DNA of 64,000 nucleotides, from positions 32,523 to 96,522 of the forward strand of contig JBBSOW010000002.1 in the NCBI GenBank assembly GCA_038259365.1, in the 5' to 3' direction. Positions 1 through 7,873 of the stretch are shown in pieces. This DNA comes from JBBSOW01 sp038259365 (GTDB lineage Bacteria > Actinomycetota > Actinomycetes > Propionibacteriales > Propionibacteriaceae). Both the position numbers and the translations under genes were made by a program. Within the stretch, counting starts at the first letter, position 1, and each line of letters begins with the position of its first letter. The notes under the pieces are model-generated. The model saw nothing but the letters and a program-made list of their open reading frames with translations, did not search any database and was not told where the DNA came from.

Positions 1-281
1 ACCCGTTGCAACGCTTCGTTGCGCTGGGCAATGAGTTCTCGGCGTCCGGCCGCGGTGATGCGGTAGATCGTGCGTTGAGGCGAGTTTTGGGGCGTCTCGG
101 TGCGCTCGACCTCTACCAGTCCCTCATCGGTCATCCGGTGCAGGGCGCTGTAAAGGGAGCCCGGCTTCACATCGCTCCACCATTCAGCTTGATCTCGGAG
201 AGCGTCCTGGCGGATCTGATAGCCGTGCATCGGGCCCCCCTCCGACAGGGCACCCAATATGAACAAACGAACAGGCTGCAT
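1..281 (-). CDS. PadR-family transcriptional regulator (partial, cut by window start)
   Basis: Reading from the ATG at 281 gives MQPVRLFILGALSEGGPMHG, then a winged-helix core with WWSDVKPGSLYSALHRMTDEG and the beta-wing RTIYRITAAGRREL. This is the PadR N-terminal DNA-binding domain (about residues 1-80), in which the Lys-Pro-Gly-Ser-Leu-Tyr motif sits in the recognition helix region. About 93 residues are visible; the C-terminal dimerisation helix lies outside the window. PadR proteins are usually repressors of a neighbouring transporter or stress gene, but that partner is not visible here. The upstream side is a decayed sigma-factor remnant on the other strand, so the regulator is probably transcribed alone from the 282-330 region. 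Family assignment is firm; the target is unknown. Confidence 0.9.
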   Translation of the reverse strand, partial: MQPVRLFILGALSEGGPMHGYQIRQDALRDQAEWWSDVKPGSLYSALHRMTDEGLVEVERTETPQNSPQRTIYRITAAGRRELIAQRNEALQR

Positions 282-328
282 CAAGCTAGTCTAACGCGAC
301 TAGTCGTTCTAGCCGAGCGCCGAGCTGC

Positions 329-535
329 AAGATCCCCGAACAGGACAGAAAAAAGTGGAACCGCGAGCTGATCGACGAAGGTCATGCCCTCGTGCGAGAC
401 TGCCTGGCGGCGAACCGGCCCGGCTCTTACCAACTCAAGCGGCGATTCAGGCCGTGCACTGCGATGCGGCGCGCGATGAGGACACCGACTGGCGGCAGAT
501 CCGTGCACTCTACGACGAATCGATGCGAGGACTCC
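329..535 (+). pseudogene. Remnant of an ECF sigma factor (DUF6596-type C-terminal domain)
   Basis: One frame from about 329 reads EQDRKKWNRELIDEGHALV and continues to RPGSYQL near 435. The reading then shifts by one base to AAIQAVHCDAARDEDTDWRQ, followed by IRALYDESM near 528. These two pieces in series match the C-terminal helical domain of SigJ/ECF41-like sigma factors, whose pattern is EQDR-x-x-W-(D/N)-R-x-L-I-x-EGH-A-L-V, then YQ-(L/I)-QAAI-x-AVHA, then DTDW-x-Q-I-x-x-LYD. No sigma region 2 or 4 is present and the frame is broken, so the gene is dead. From 536 to 797 I see no recognisable gene or structure. Confidence 0.65.
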
Positions 536-797
536 GTGGAATGGTTTGTGGTACCGTATTCGACCATCCCGAGCGACTCCGCGCGAAGAACATGTAGGAC
601 CAGCGACAGCGCAGGGGCACGCGGCATCACATGACGCAGGCAGCGCTAGCCACGGCCTCATCGTCGAACCCTAGGCCAACGCGAAGCGACGACCTCTCAA
701 AATGGGCCGTTACGGAACCCAAGGTAGGCTCTGCTCGCCAACTCGGAGCCGAACGCCGTCGAGGCGCCAGTCCCGCGCAGCAGCCGCCACAGCGACA

Positions 798-2090
798 TTA
801 ACCGAGCAGCTTCGCGACCTCGGTTTGCCCGCGGGAGCGGGCGTGCTCCAAGGCGGTCACGCCGTCCTTGTCGGCGATGGACTTGTCGGCCCCGGCCTTC
901 AACAGGATCCGCACGATCTCCTGATGGTTCTTGCCGCCGTCGCCCAGGATCACGGCCTCGAGAAGGGCCGTCCAGCCCAACCTGTTGACGTGGTCGAGGT
1001 CGATGCCGGTCCTGGCGACCCGGCGGACGTAGTCGACGTGGCCGCGCTCGCTGGCCGGGATGATCGACGTGCCGCCGTAGCGATTGAGCAGGCCGAGGTC
1101 GGGGCCGACCGCGAGCAAGATCTCGGCCATCTCCGTGCTGCCGGTGACTCCGGTGACCAACCACGGGGTGTCGCTCTGGGCGTCCACGGCGTCGGGATCG
1201 GCTCCCATGGCCACCAGCACGCGAGCCGTCGCGAGCTTGTCTTCGGTGACCGCGAGCAGCAGGGCGGTGCGATCCTTCGAGTCCTTGGTCTCGATGTCGG
1301 CGCCGGCCCGCAACGCTCGCGCGGCCAACGTCGCGTCGCCGTCTTCGGCCGCTCGCAGCAGCGTCGCGTCCGGGTCGTCGATCTTCGTTCCCGACGTTGC
1401 TTCGGTGAGGATCTTTTCGGAGTCCGCGAAACCTCGTCGTTGGGCCATCTGCAGCGGGCTCAGTCCCTGCTCTAGCGACTTCTTATCGAGCTCGACCCCA
1501 CCCGCGATCAGGGCGCGGATGGTGGCGGCGTAGTTCGCGTCGTTCTTGCCGAGCCACACCGACTCGTGGACGGCCTGGAAGCCGATGCGATTGACGTGGT
1601 CCTTATCGATGCCGGCCTGCAACAGCCGACCGACGACGAGATGGTGGCCTCGCTCGGCCGCCCGGATCAACCCGGTGCCGTTCCAGCTGTCCTTATCGTT
1701 GATCTTGGCACCGTTGGCCAGGGTAAGGTTCAACAACTCCAGATGACCCTCGCTCGTGGCGATGAGGTAGGCCGACTGTTGGGTCTCGTCCTGGGCGTTG
1801 ACGTCGGCGCCTTTCTCGATGAGCGCGCTCGCGGCCTGCACGTCGTTGTCCCACGCCGCCGCGCGCAGTTTGGCATCCACGGATTGTTGCTCCTTCGGGT
1901 TGAGGCGTTGGCTCTTGCTGGGAGAGGAGGAAGCCGGGCTAGGCGCAGCCGGTGTCGGCTCCGCCGAATCAGCCGACGGCGCCGGTGGGTTGCCGTGTGG
2001 CGGGCCGCCTGGAGCTGAACAGGCGCCCACCAGCAGAACGGCAGTCATGGACAGCGCCGCCAAGGGGCGAGCGAACTTGGGAGCGATCAC
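798..2090 (-). CDS. Ankyrin-repeat lipoprotein
   Basis: 430 aa. It begins with a signal sequence whose lipobox LLVGAC (Cys at about 24) marks it as a lipoprotein anchored outside the membrane. A low-complexity Pro/Ala/Ser linker follows to about residue 60. The rest is a string of ankyrin repeats of about 33 residues (for example DVNAQDETQQSAYLIATSEG, ADIETKDSKDRTALLLAVTE, ADKSIADKDGVTALEHARSR). Ankyrin domains bind proteins; no catalytic domain is visible. The start is GTG with only a weak ribosome site, but the signal peptide needs this N-terminus. The gene lies 17 bp after the small membrane protein on the same strand and may be co-transcribed. The partner is unknown. Confidence 0.88.
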   Translation of the reverse strand: MIAPKFARPLAALSMTAVLLVGACSAPGGPPHGNPPAPSADSAEPTPAAPSPASSSPSKSQRLNPKEQQSVDAKLRAAAWDNDVQAASALIEKGADVNAQDETQQSAYLIATSEGHLELLNLTLANGAKINDKDSWNGTGLIRAAERGHHLVVGRLLQAGIDKDHVNRIGFQAVHESVWLGKNDANYAATIRALIAGGVELDKKSLEQGLSPLQMAQRRGFADSEKILTEATSGTKIDDPDATLLRAAEDGDATLAARALRAGADIETKDSKDRTALLLAVTEDKLATARVLVAMGADPDAVDAQSDTPWLVTGVTGSTEMAEILLAVGPDLGLLNRYGGTSIIPASERGHVDYVRRVARTGIDLDHVNRLGWTALLEAVILGDGGKNHQEIVRILLKAGADKSIADKDGVTALEHARSRGQTEVAKLLG

Positions 2091-2107
2091 GACTGCCTGA
2101 CCACGAA

Positions 2108-2395
2108 TTACCTCACCCCGTGTGGCTTCACCGCGGGCAGGCGATCGTCGCCCGGGCGGTTCACCAACCGTCGCCGCGGCAGGGTGACGCCGACGCCGAG
2201 CAGAAAGCCGCCCACGAGGACCACCCCAGCCATGATGAGCATCAGGCGCAGAGGATTCTCGAACGCCACGCTGCGGTTCGCGTTCGCCGCGGCGTATAGC
2301 TCGTTGATGTCGGTGACGTTGCTGCCCAGCAGCACTCCGCCAGCCACCAGCACCAACAACCCCAACACGACCAGCACGGTCTTGATCACCTTCAT
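2108..2395 (-). CDS. Small two-helix membrane protein, unknown function
   Basis: 95 aa, not recognised. Two hydrophobic segments (about residues 5-25 and 50-72) flank a polar loop, LGSNVTDINELYAAANANRS, and the C-terminus is basic (PRRRLVNRPGDDR). This suggests a small inner-membrane protein with both ends on the same side. It sits 10 bp downstream of the M50B protease gene and 17 bp upstream of the ankyrin lipoprotein on the same strand, so it is probably part of that minus-strand transcription unit. Function cannot be inferred from sequence. Confidence 0.65.
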   Translation of the reverse strand: MKVIKTVLVVLGLLVLVAGGVLLGSNVTDINELYAAANANRSVAFENPLRLMLIMAGVVLVGGFLLGVGVTLPRRRLVNRPGDDRLPAVKPHGVR

Positions 2396-2405
2396 GCGTT
2401 TCAGC

Positions 2406-3137
2406 TTAGTGGGGGCTTCGGCTGGCCACCCACTCCTGGATGGGCAACATCAGCCAGGCCCCGGCCAGCAGGCATCCGATCGTGACAATAAGAAAGCCGG
2501 TCGTCCACAGCAGTTGCGGGATCCGGGTCAGGGCGGCCAGCTGAGCCGGATCGCTGGCGCGGGATCGACGATTCCGGGCCCGGTACAGCTCCAGCACCGG
2601 CCTGGGAGCGGCCAGCAGCAAGAGCCAACACAGGAGCTGAGCCAACCAGGTGAGCAGCTCATCGCTGCCGTACCAGGAGGCGGCGAAGACCCCGCCGCCG
2701 ACGACGAGCAACACCAGCAGCCCGTAGCCGTTGCGGATCTGGATGAGCATGAGCGCGAGTATCGCGAGCACGACGTACAAGAAGCCGACCGCGTGCCCGG
2801 CGCCGAGCACCCACGCCGACGCCAGCCCGGCGATCCCCGACGCGGGATAGCCCGCCGCCAGCGTCGCCACCATGCCGGGGCCGTTCGCTGGACCGGAGCT
2901 GACGGTGACCCCGGAGGTGTCGCGATGCAGGGTGATGCCCCGCAGCTTTCGCCCCGTGACTAGGGCGACGAACGCGTGCCCGCCCTCGTGGGTGATCGTC
3001 ACCAGCATCCGCACGAGCGGCCAGGTGAACGGCGCCGCCACGAGTGCCGACGCGACGAGGCCGAGAAGCAGGCTCTGACCGGGGCCCAACACCGCCTGCT
3101 CGGCGAGGATGCGCGCCCAGATCGTGCCCAGCGTCAA
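2406..3137 (-). CDS. M50B-family membrane metalloprotease
   Basis: 243 aa, with several transmembrane helices. The zinc-binding motif HEGGH (in ITHEGGHAFVALVTGRKLRG, about residues 50-70) lies next to a membrane helix, as in site-2-protease-like M50B peptidases (Pfam M50B-like). The following RGITLHRDTSGVT strand is also typical of this family in actinobacteria. The predicted start is TTG, overlapping the nitrilase stop by 4 bp (TTGA), which suggests translational coupling. Members are assumed to cleave membrane substrates; none is known for this group. Family is clear, substrate unknown. Confidence 0.82.
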   Translation of the reverse strand: MTLGTIWARILAEQAVLGPGQSLLLGLVASALVAAPFTWPLVRMLVTITHEGGHAFVALVTGRKLRGITLHRDTSGVTVSSGPANGPGMVATLAAGYPASGIAGLASAWVLGAGHAVGFLYVVLAILALMLIQIRNGYGLLVLLVVGGGVFAASWYGSDELLTWLAQLLCWLLLLAAPRPVLELYRARNRRSRASDPAQLAALTRIPQLLWTTGFLIVTIGCLLAGAWLMLPIQEWVASRSPH

Positions 3138-3952
3138 CGCCAGTCCTCGCCCGAGACCTGGTTGGCCACAACCGGCAGCTTCTCCCGCACGCTATGCACC
3201 CGATCGCCGTCGACGTCGGCGACCAGAAACTCGCTCGCTGCGCCGGCCTGTGCCACCACCTCGCCCGCCGGGGCGACGATCGCGCTGTGCCCGACGCCGG
3301 TCGGGGCGCCGGCCACGGCGGCCACGTTGGCGGTGGCCGGATCGGCCTGCCCGCAGGCCAGCAGCCAGCACGTCGAATCGAGCGCGCGCGCCTGCACGAG
3401 GATGTCCCACTGCTCCGCCTTCCCCGGCCCGGCCCCCCACGAGGCGACGAGCGCGACGGCGTCGCAGCCCTGCTGGGCGTAGTGGACGAACAACCGGGGA
3501 AACCGGATGTCATAACACGTCGCCAGGCCCACCGTGAGTCCCGCCACCTCGAAGGTCACCGGCTGGCTGCCGGGCTCGACGGTCTCGGATTCGGCGAACC
3601 CGAAGGCGTCGTAGAGGTAGATCTTGTCGTACGCAACCGCCACCTCGGCCCCGACGGCGACCGTCGTGTTGCGGATGCGCCTGCCCGGTGGGCGCCCGGT
3701 TCCCGGGGTGAACATGCCCGCCACGGCAACGAGCCCGGCGTTGGCGGCCGCCTCCCGCAGCCCGCTCGCCCAAGGGCCGTCGACCGGCTCGGCGACACTG
3801 CCCAGCGGGTTGCCGAACGCGCACATCATCGCCTCGGGCAGGACGAGCAGGTCGGCGCCGACCCCCTGAGCGTGCTGGATGGCGATCTTGGCTCGTTGCA
3901 GGTTCAGGCCCGGATCCGCCCCGCTGTTGAGCTGAGCCAGCACGACCTTCAT
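3134..3952 (-). CDS. Carbon-nitrogen hydrolase (nitrilase superfamily)
   Basis: 272 aa, a typical length. The catalytic triad is visible: Glu in LPEAMMCAFGN (about 42), Lys in AYDKIYLYDAFGF (about 107) and Cys in GLATCYDIRFPRLF (about 145). These enzymes hydrolyse amide or nitrile C-N bonds in the cytoplasm; the substrate here is not predictable, though the sequence most resembles the Nit/omega-amidase-like branch. The ATG at 3952 overlaps the methyltransferase stop by 4 bp (ATGA). A much longer open frame extends upstream, but the family alignment begins at MKVVLAQLNSG. It overlaps the downstream protease gene by 4 bp, so the three genes are coupled. Confidence 0.9.
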   Translation of the reverse strand: MKVVLAQLNSGADPGLNLQRAKIAIQHAQGVGADLLVLPEAMMCAFGNPLGSVAEPVDGPWASGLREAAANAGLVAVAGMFTPGTGRPPGRRIRNTTVAVGAEVAVAYDKIYLYDAFGFAESETVEPGSQPVTFEVAGLTVGLATCYDIRFPRLFVHYAQQGCDAVALVASWGAGPGKAEQWDILVQARALDSTCWLLACGQADPATANVAAVAGAPTGVGHSAIVAPAGEVVAQAGAASEFLVADVDGDRVHSVREKLPVVANQVSGEDWR

Positions 3953-5025
3953 GCGGGCAGCCCCGCGAGCGAGTCTCCGGCTTCGACGGCGGCTACCGCG
4001 GCGGCCACCGTCTGGGCCGGGCCACTGAGGATCATGTGCTCGACGTTCCTGGTGTGGCTGACCTGGCCCACCCGCTTGCCCCGGAGATCGTGCACGCCGA
4101 TGAGCGCGCCCACGTAGCGGCGCGAATCGAAGCTGAGCGTGCTCACCTGCCGCCCGCGGACCGTGCACAGCTCCTCGATCTCGGCGAGGGGCACGAAACC
4201 CTCGTTGCTGTACGACAACACCATCAGCTCGGCCCGCACCCCCGCGATGATGCTCGCCAGCGCGGCTCGGATCCGTGGCCGGGAGTTGAACGGGCTCTTG
4301 GTCGCCTCGTCGCGACAGTCGACCCGCTTGCGGGCGATGCCGTAGACCTGGGGGAAATCCCAGCGGATCAAGGTTTCCCACAGGTGGTAATTGCTGCGGT
4401 AGCGGTGCTGGTTGTAGGGCGGGTCGAGGTAGGCCAGGTCGACCTTGGGCAACCGGCCGACCTGTTCCAGGGCGTCGCCCCAGATGGCGTGCCCGCGGCC
4501 AGGGGTGAGCCCGGGCACTTTCAGCGTCAGCGGGCGCAAGGCCCGCGGGGCCCACTGCTTGAGGTAGGCCATCTGCAGGCCGACGGTCGAATCCACCGCG
4601 TCGGCGGCCAGTAACAGGCTCGTCAACAGGATCGGGCGCAGCTTGGAATCACCGTAGAGATCGTCGATGCCCTGGCGGATGGCGTCGATCCGAACGCCGT
4701 TGTCGGGGTGGAAGTAGCGGGCCTGGCGGCAGTAGTTCTCGGTGATGTAGCCGTCCACGTCGGGCAGGGCCGTCAACCGGGCGAGGGCCTGGCTGAGTTC
4801 CACCAGATCGACGTCGGCCGCGTCGGTCTCGACGAGCGTCTGGGCCAGCACCCGGCTGTAGGCCGCGGTGTCCACCGCCCACACCTCGGCACCGCGGCGG
4901 CAGAACTCCTGGGCCACCCGCGTGGTGCCGGTGAACAGGTCCAGGGCGGTCCTCGCCCCGACGGCGCTCGCGACCTGACCCAGTACGGGCACGAGCTGGC
5001 GCTTCGAGCCGAGGTACTTGATCAC
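3949..5025 (-). CDS. DNA adenine methylase (D12 class), solitary
   Basis: 358 aa. N-terminal MIKYLGSKRQLVP and ALDLFTGTTRVAQEF correspond to the SAM-binding motifs X and I of Dam/D12-class N6-adenine methyltransferases, and DLAYLDPPYNQHRY (about residues 190-205) is the DPPY catalytic motif IV. The C-terminal VLSYSNEG and SRRYVGALIG are also conserved in this class. No restriction endonuclease is adjacent, so this looks like an orphan methyltransferase rather than half of a restriction system. It is the first gene of a coupled run with the nitrilase and protease. An 8-bp unit (cgagactg) is repeated just upstream near 5070-5091. The recognition sequence is unknown. Confidence 0.88.
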   Translation of the reverse strand: MIKYLGSKRQLVPVLGQVASAVGARTALDLFTGTTRVAQEFCRRGAEVWAVDTAAYSRVLAQTLVETDAADVDLVELSQALARLTALPDVDGYITENYCRQARYFHPDNGVRIDAIRQGIDDLYGDSKLRPILLTSLLLAADAVDSTVGLQMAYLKQWAPRALRPLTLKVPGLTPGRGHAIWGDALEQVGRLPKVDLAYLDPPYNQHRYRSNYHLWETLIRWDFPQVYGIARKRVDCRDEATKSPFNSRPRIRAALASIIAGVRAELMVLSYSNEGFVPLAEIEELCTVRGRQVSTLSFDSRRYVGALIGVHDLRGKRVGQVSHTRNVEHMILSGPAQTVAAAVAAVEAGDSLAGLPA

Positions 5026-5095
5026 CTCACCACTGTAATCCAGCCGTCAGACCGAATCCGGCAAGGCAACGAGACTGCGAGACTGCGAGACCAAA

Positions 5096-5596
5096 TTAGC
5101 CACCGATCGGCGGGCCCAGGATGAGGGCGACGCTGAAGAGGGCCGCCACCAGGACCACGGCCAACAGGCCACCGAGCGCCGGGCGGCGAAGCGCCCAACC
5201 CGCCGGCTTCTCGAACGGGCCGCGAGGCTCGATCGTGCGCAGGCGCCACGAGTCGTCGATCAGGCCGCGCTTTTCGACCCAACGGTCGAAGGCGATCGTC
5301 GCGAACGGCGGGATGGCGCATGCCAATGCCAGTACCTTCCTACCGGTGGTCCACCGCTGATCGATCCCGACAAGTACCGCTGTGACGCAGTAGGCCAAAA
5401 AGACCGCTCCGTGCAGCGTGCCGAAGATACGGACCCCGAGCTCGGTTGTCTGGGTGACGTATTTTGCGAACATCCCGCTCAGCAACAACGTCCAGGTGAT
5501 GGCTTCGGCGATCGAGACCGTCCGAAACACCCACACCGGGCTTGCGAGTTTGCCCAGGCGAGGCTGGGAGGTTGTCTGATCGGTGTCGGAGCTCAT
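5096..5596 (-). CDS. DUF3817 membrane protein
   Basis: 166 aa with about four hydrophobic helices. The pattern FRTVSIAEAITWTLLLSGMF, then LGVRIFGTLHGAVFLAYCVT, then KVLALACAIPPFATIAFDRW matches DUF3817, a small integral-membrane family common in actinobacteria and related to YdzA-type proteins. No catalytic residues are known. It lies 70 bp upstream of the methylase gene on the same strand and could share its transcript. Biological role unknown. Confidence 0.85.
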   Translation of the reverse strand: MSSDTDQTTSQPRLGKLASPVWVFRTVSIAEAITWTLLLSGMFAKYVTQTTELGVRIFGTLHGAVFLAYCVTAVLVGIDQRWTTGRKVLALACAIPPFATIAFDRWVEKRGLIDDSWRLRTIEPRGPFEKPAGWALRRPALGGLLAVVLVAALFSVALILGPPIGG

Positions 5597-5686
5597 CGGG
5601 ACAGGCTACGCGCTAGTGGCCAAGAGGATCGAACTCACTTTCACACTCCGCAACCTCGATTGGTGCAAGTGCGGCATTATTGAAAG

Positions 5687-6400
5687 ATGCAGATCGTTGG
5701 CCGCTCCTGTTCCTCTCTCCAGGTGGCCTACCGTCATCGGCTGGCTCATGGGGAGGATCCGTACCGTGCCGCGTTGGAGCGGGGGTACGTGATCCAGCGC
5801 GCCTACAGCAGCTACCGCACGAGCGACGACATCGTTCTCGAACTCATCGTCGGCGATCTCACCGCGGACATCGCCACGTATCGCCCGACGCGGTTACCGG
5901 CCGACTACGCCACCCCGGCCGATTCGGCGCCGCCCATCACTCGCCAGCGTATTGCCGCCTACACGATCGTTTTGTCCGACCGCGGCGTGCTCGCGACGCA
6001 GTTCTCCTCCAAGACCGGCGCGGCCGGCCAGTGGGGGTTTCCCGGCGGCGGGGTCGAACCGCGCGAGGAACCCGCGGTGACCGTTGTCCGCGAGGCCGAG
6101 GAAGAAACCGCTCAGCGACTCGTCGACCCCATGCTTTTGGACGTGCAGTCAGATCACTGGATCGGCCGAGCGCCCCACGGGGTCCTCGAAGACTTTCACG
6201 CGGTTCGGTTGGTGTTCACCGGACGGGTGGACGATCCCACCGAGGCCGAAGTCCTCGATCGAGGCGGAACAACGGCGGACGCCCGGTGGGTACCGCTCGA
6301 ACAGTGGCGGTCACTGGGGTGGACCGGCGGGGCCCGGGCGCTGCTGGAAAAGCACCTCGACAGCTGCATAACCGGCTTCCAACAAAAGCAAAACTTCTAG
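5687..6400 (+). CDS. Nudix hydrolase
   Basis: 237 aa. The Nudix box GGGVEPREEPAVTVVREAEE, ending EET (about residues 123-146), carries the Glu residues that bind Mg2+ and hydrolyse a nucleoside diphosphate linked to another group X. The usual final glycine after EExx is alanine here, a tolerated change. The N-terminal 80 residues are not part of the Nudix fold and resemble nothing I recognise. The gene stands alone on the plus strand, divergent from the DUF3817 gene and closed by a strong hairpin at 6411-6440. Substrate unknown. Confidence 0.9.
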   Translation: MQIVGRSCSSLQVAYRHRLAHGEDPYRAALERGYVIQRAYSSYRTSDDIVLELIVGDLTADIATYRPTRLPADYATPADSAPPITRQRIAAYTIVLSDRGVLATQFSSKTGAAGQWGFPGGGVEPREEPAVTVVREAEEETAQRLVDPMLLDVQSDHWIGRAPHGVLEDFHAVRLVFTGRVDDPTEAEVLDRGGTTADARWVPLEQWRSLGWTGGARALLEKHLDSCITGFQQKQNF

Positions 6401-6410
6401 GTAGACAAAA

Positions 6411-6440
6411 ACGGGCGACCACTCGAAAGTGGTCGCCCGT
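6411..6440. terminator. Bidirectional intrinsic terminator-like hairpin
   Basis: A perfect 13-bp stem (ACGGGCGACCACT paired with AGTGGTCGCCCGT) closes a CGAA loop. An A-run lies 5' of it on the plus strand, which becomes a U-run for minus-strand transcripts. It sits between the convergent Nudix and Bax-inhibitor genes and can end both. Confidence 0.85.
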
Positions 6441-6460
6441 GTTGCTGAGAAGCGAGTCGG

Positions 6461-7351
6461 TTACCGGCGGAAGTAGGAGATGATCCGCAGGATCTCGGTG
6501 TAGAGCCACACCATGGTCACGGTGATGCCGAAGGCGGCCACCCACGACTGCGAGGCCGGAGCCCGGTTGCGAATGCCGTTCTCGATCATGTCGAAGTCCA
6601 TCACCAGGTTGAACGTCGCCAACACCACGGCCAGCAGCGAGACGCCAATGGCCAACGGGCTGACCGGACCGGTAATGCCGGCACGCAGGCCCATGTCGAT
6701 GCCGGCGAAACTCAGCCCGAAGTTGAGCAGCACGGCTCCCGCGAAGGCGATGGTCGAGATCATGACGATCTTCTTGAAGCGCTCCGTCACGCGGAACCCC
6801 GTGAACTTGTAGGCGGCCAGCACGACGCCGGCCACCACGAAGGTGGCGAGCACTGCCTGGACTACGATGCCCGGGTAGAAGCTCTCGAACACCCGGCTGA
6901 ACATGCCGATGAAGACGCCTTCGATGGCGGCGTAGACCATCGCGGTGACGGGGTTCACCCCGCGACGAATGACGACGAACAGCACCGTCACGAAGCCGAC
7001 GAGGGCCGAGACGATCATGACCGGCATGGTCAACGGCTCGGGAACGAGCAGCCACGCGAGTGCGGCGACAGCCACGAGGGTGCCCATGACGACGGCGGTC
7101 TTGGTCAGCACATCGTCCAGGGTCATCACGCCCCGCGCATCGCTTTGCGAGTCGCGGTGCGGCTCGAACTGTCCGGGCTGGCGACGCTGCTGGGAGCGTT
7201 CATTGTACTGCCCCTGCTGATTGGGGTACTGCTCGTATTGGGTCTGGCGGTACTGGCCCGTGCTTTGCCCGTACTGCTGATCGGCGGACACCGATCCGCG
7301 ACCGTTGAACGATTCCGATCGGGTCAGGATCGGGTTCTTACTTTGGAACAT
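6461..7351 (-). CDS. Bax inhibitor-1/YccA-like membrane protein
   Basis: 296 aa. The first 75 residues are hydrophilic and rich in Gln/Tyr/Arg (QQYGQSTGQYRQTQYEQYPN), a cytoplasmic tail typical of actinobacterial members. From about residue 80 there are seven hydrophobic helices, and the family motif near the end reads MDFDMIENGIRNRAPAS followed by TMVWLYTEILRIISYFRR. Bacterial homologues are proton-sensitive calcium leak channels or membrane-protein quality-control factors; which applies here is unknown. A strong AAGGAGG site precedes the ATG. Transcribed alone; the 7352-7548 upstream region holds nothing else I recognise. Confidence 0.9.
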   Translation of the reverse strand: MFQSKNPILTRSESFNGRGSVSADQQYGQSTGQYRQTQYEQYPNQQGQYNERSQQRRQPGQFEPHRDSQSDARGVMTLDDVLTKTAVVMGTLVAVAALAWLLVPEPLTMPVMIVSALVGFVTVLFVVIRRGVNPVTAMVYAAIEGVFIGMFSRVFESFYPGIVVQAVLATFVVAGVVLAAYKFTGFRVTERFKKIVMISTIAFAGAVLLNFGLSFAGIDMGLRAGITGPVSPLAIGVSLLAVVLATFNLVMDFDMIENGIRNRAPASQSWVAAFGITVTMVWLYTEILRIISYFRR

Positions 7352-7548
7352 CCAGTCCTCCTTGTTGCTCGCGTTATATGGAGCAACGTCTGCTCAACCA
7401 GCTTTGTTTCCCCAGCGCCCCCACGTCCGGGGGGAATCAGGGGTTGCCCCGTGATGAGGTGTTACATCGTAGCCGAGACGGCCCGGTCAGAGGGCGCAAT
7501 CGCCACGCTCGCGAAATCGGGGAGATCGCGGGGGAACCCCCGTGGGTG

Positions 7549-7731
7549 CTAAGAGCTGTCGTGGCTCTCACGGTCCACATCAGCATGCTCGCCCGAGGGG
7601 TATTCCTTGGGTTGGCCGTCGGGTACTTGCCCCGCGTCCGCCGCTGGCGGGACGCCGTCGTCCATGCCCACGCCGCCGTCGGTGTTGCCTTGCGTCGTCA
7701 TCTTGGCGGTCTCGGAAACCTCACCTGGCAT
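7549..7731 (-). CDS. Small acidic hypothetical protein
   Basis: 60 aa, MPGEVSETAKMTTQGNTDGG onward, acidic and Gly/Asp/Pro-rich, with no hydrophobic segment and probably disordered. An AAGGA site sits 6 nt upstream of the ATG at 7731, which is the main reason to accept it. No family recognised. It lies between the Bax-inhibitor gene and the DUF222 gene on the same strand, with its own gap on both sides. Confidence 0.5.
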   Translation of the reverse strand: MPGEVSETAKMTTQGNTDGGVGMDDGVPPAADAGQVPDGQPKEYPSGEHADVDRESHDSS

Positions 7732-7873
7732 GTTGAGTCCTTGTCTTTGGGGCCTATCGCCCGTACCGGTCTAATGTCGAGGCGATGGCCTCGTCGTGCC
7801 CCAATGCTGCCACGCAACCCAAGGGCAGGGGGTGGACTCGACCGTCCGAGTGGTGGAGCCGGTTTACGAATCC

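Noticed and set aside
3953..4555. N-terminal extension of the nitrilase into the methyltransferase region
   Set aside because: The extension is the antisense-frame shadow of the methyltransferase gene; the family alignment and ATGA overlap place the start at 3952.
3949..5025. Restriction-modification system
   Set aside because: The methylase has no restriction endonuclease or specificity gene nearby; its neighbours are a nitrilase and a protease.
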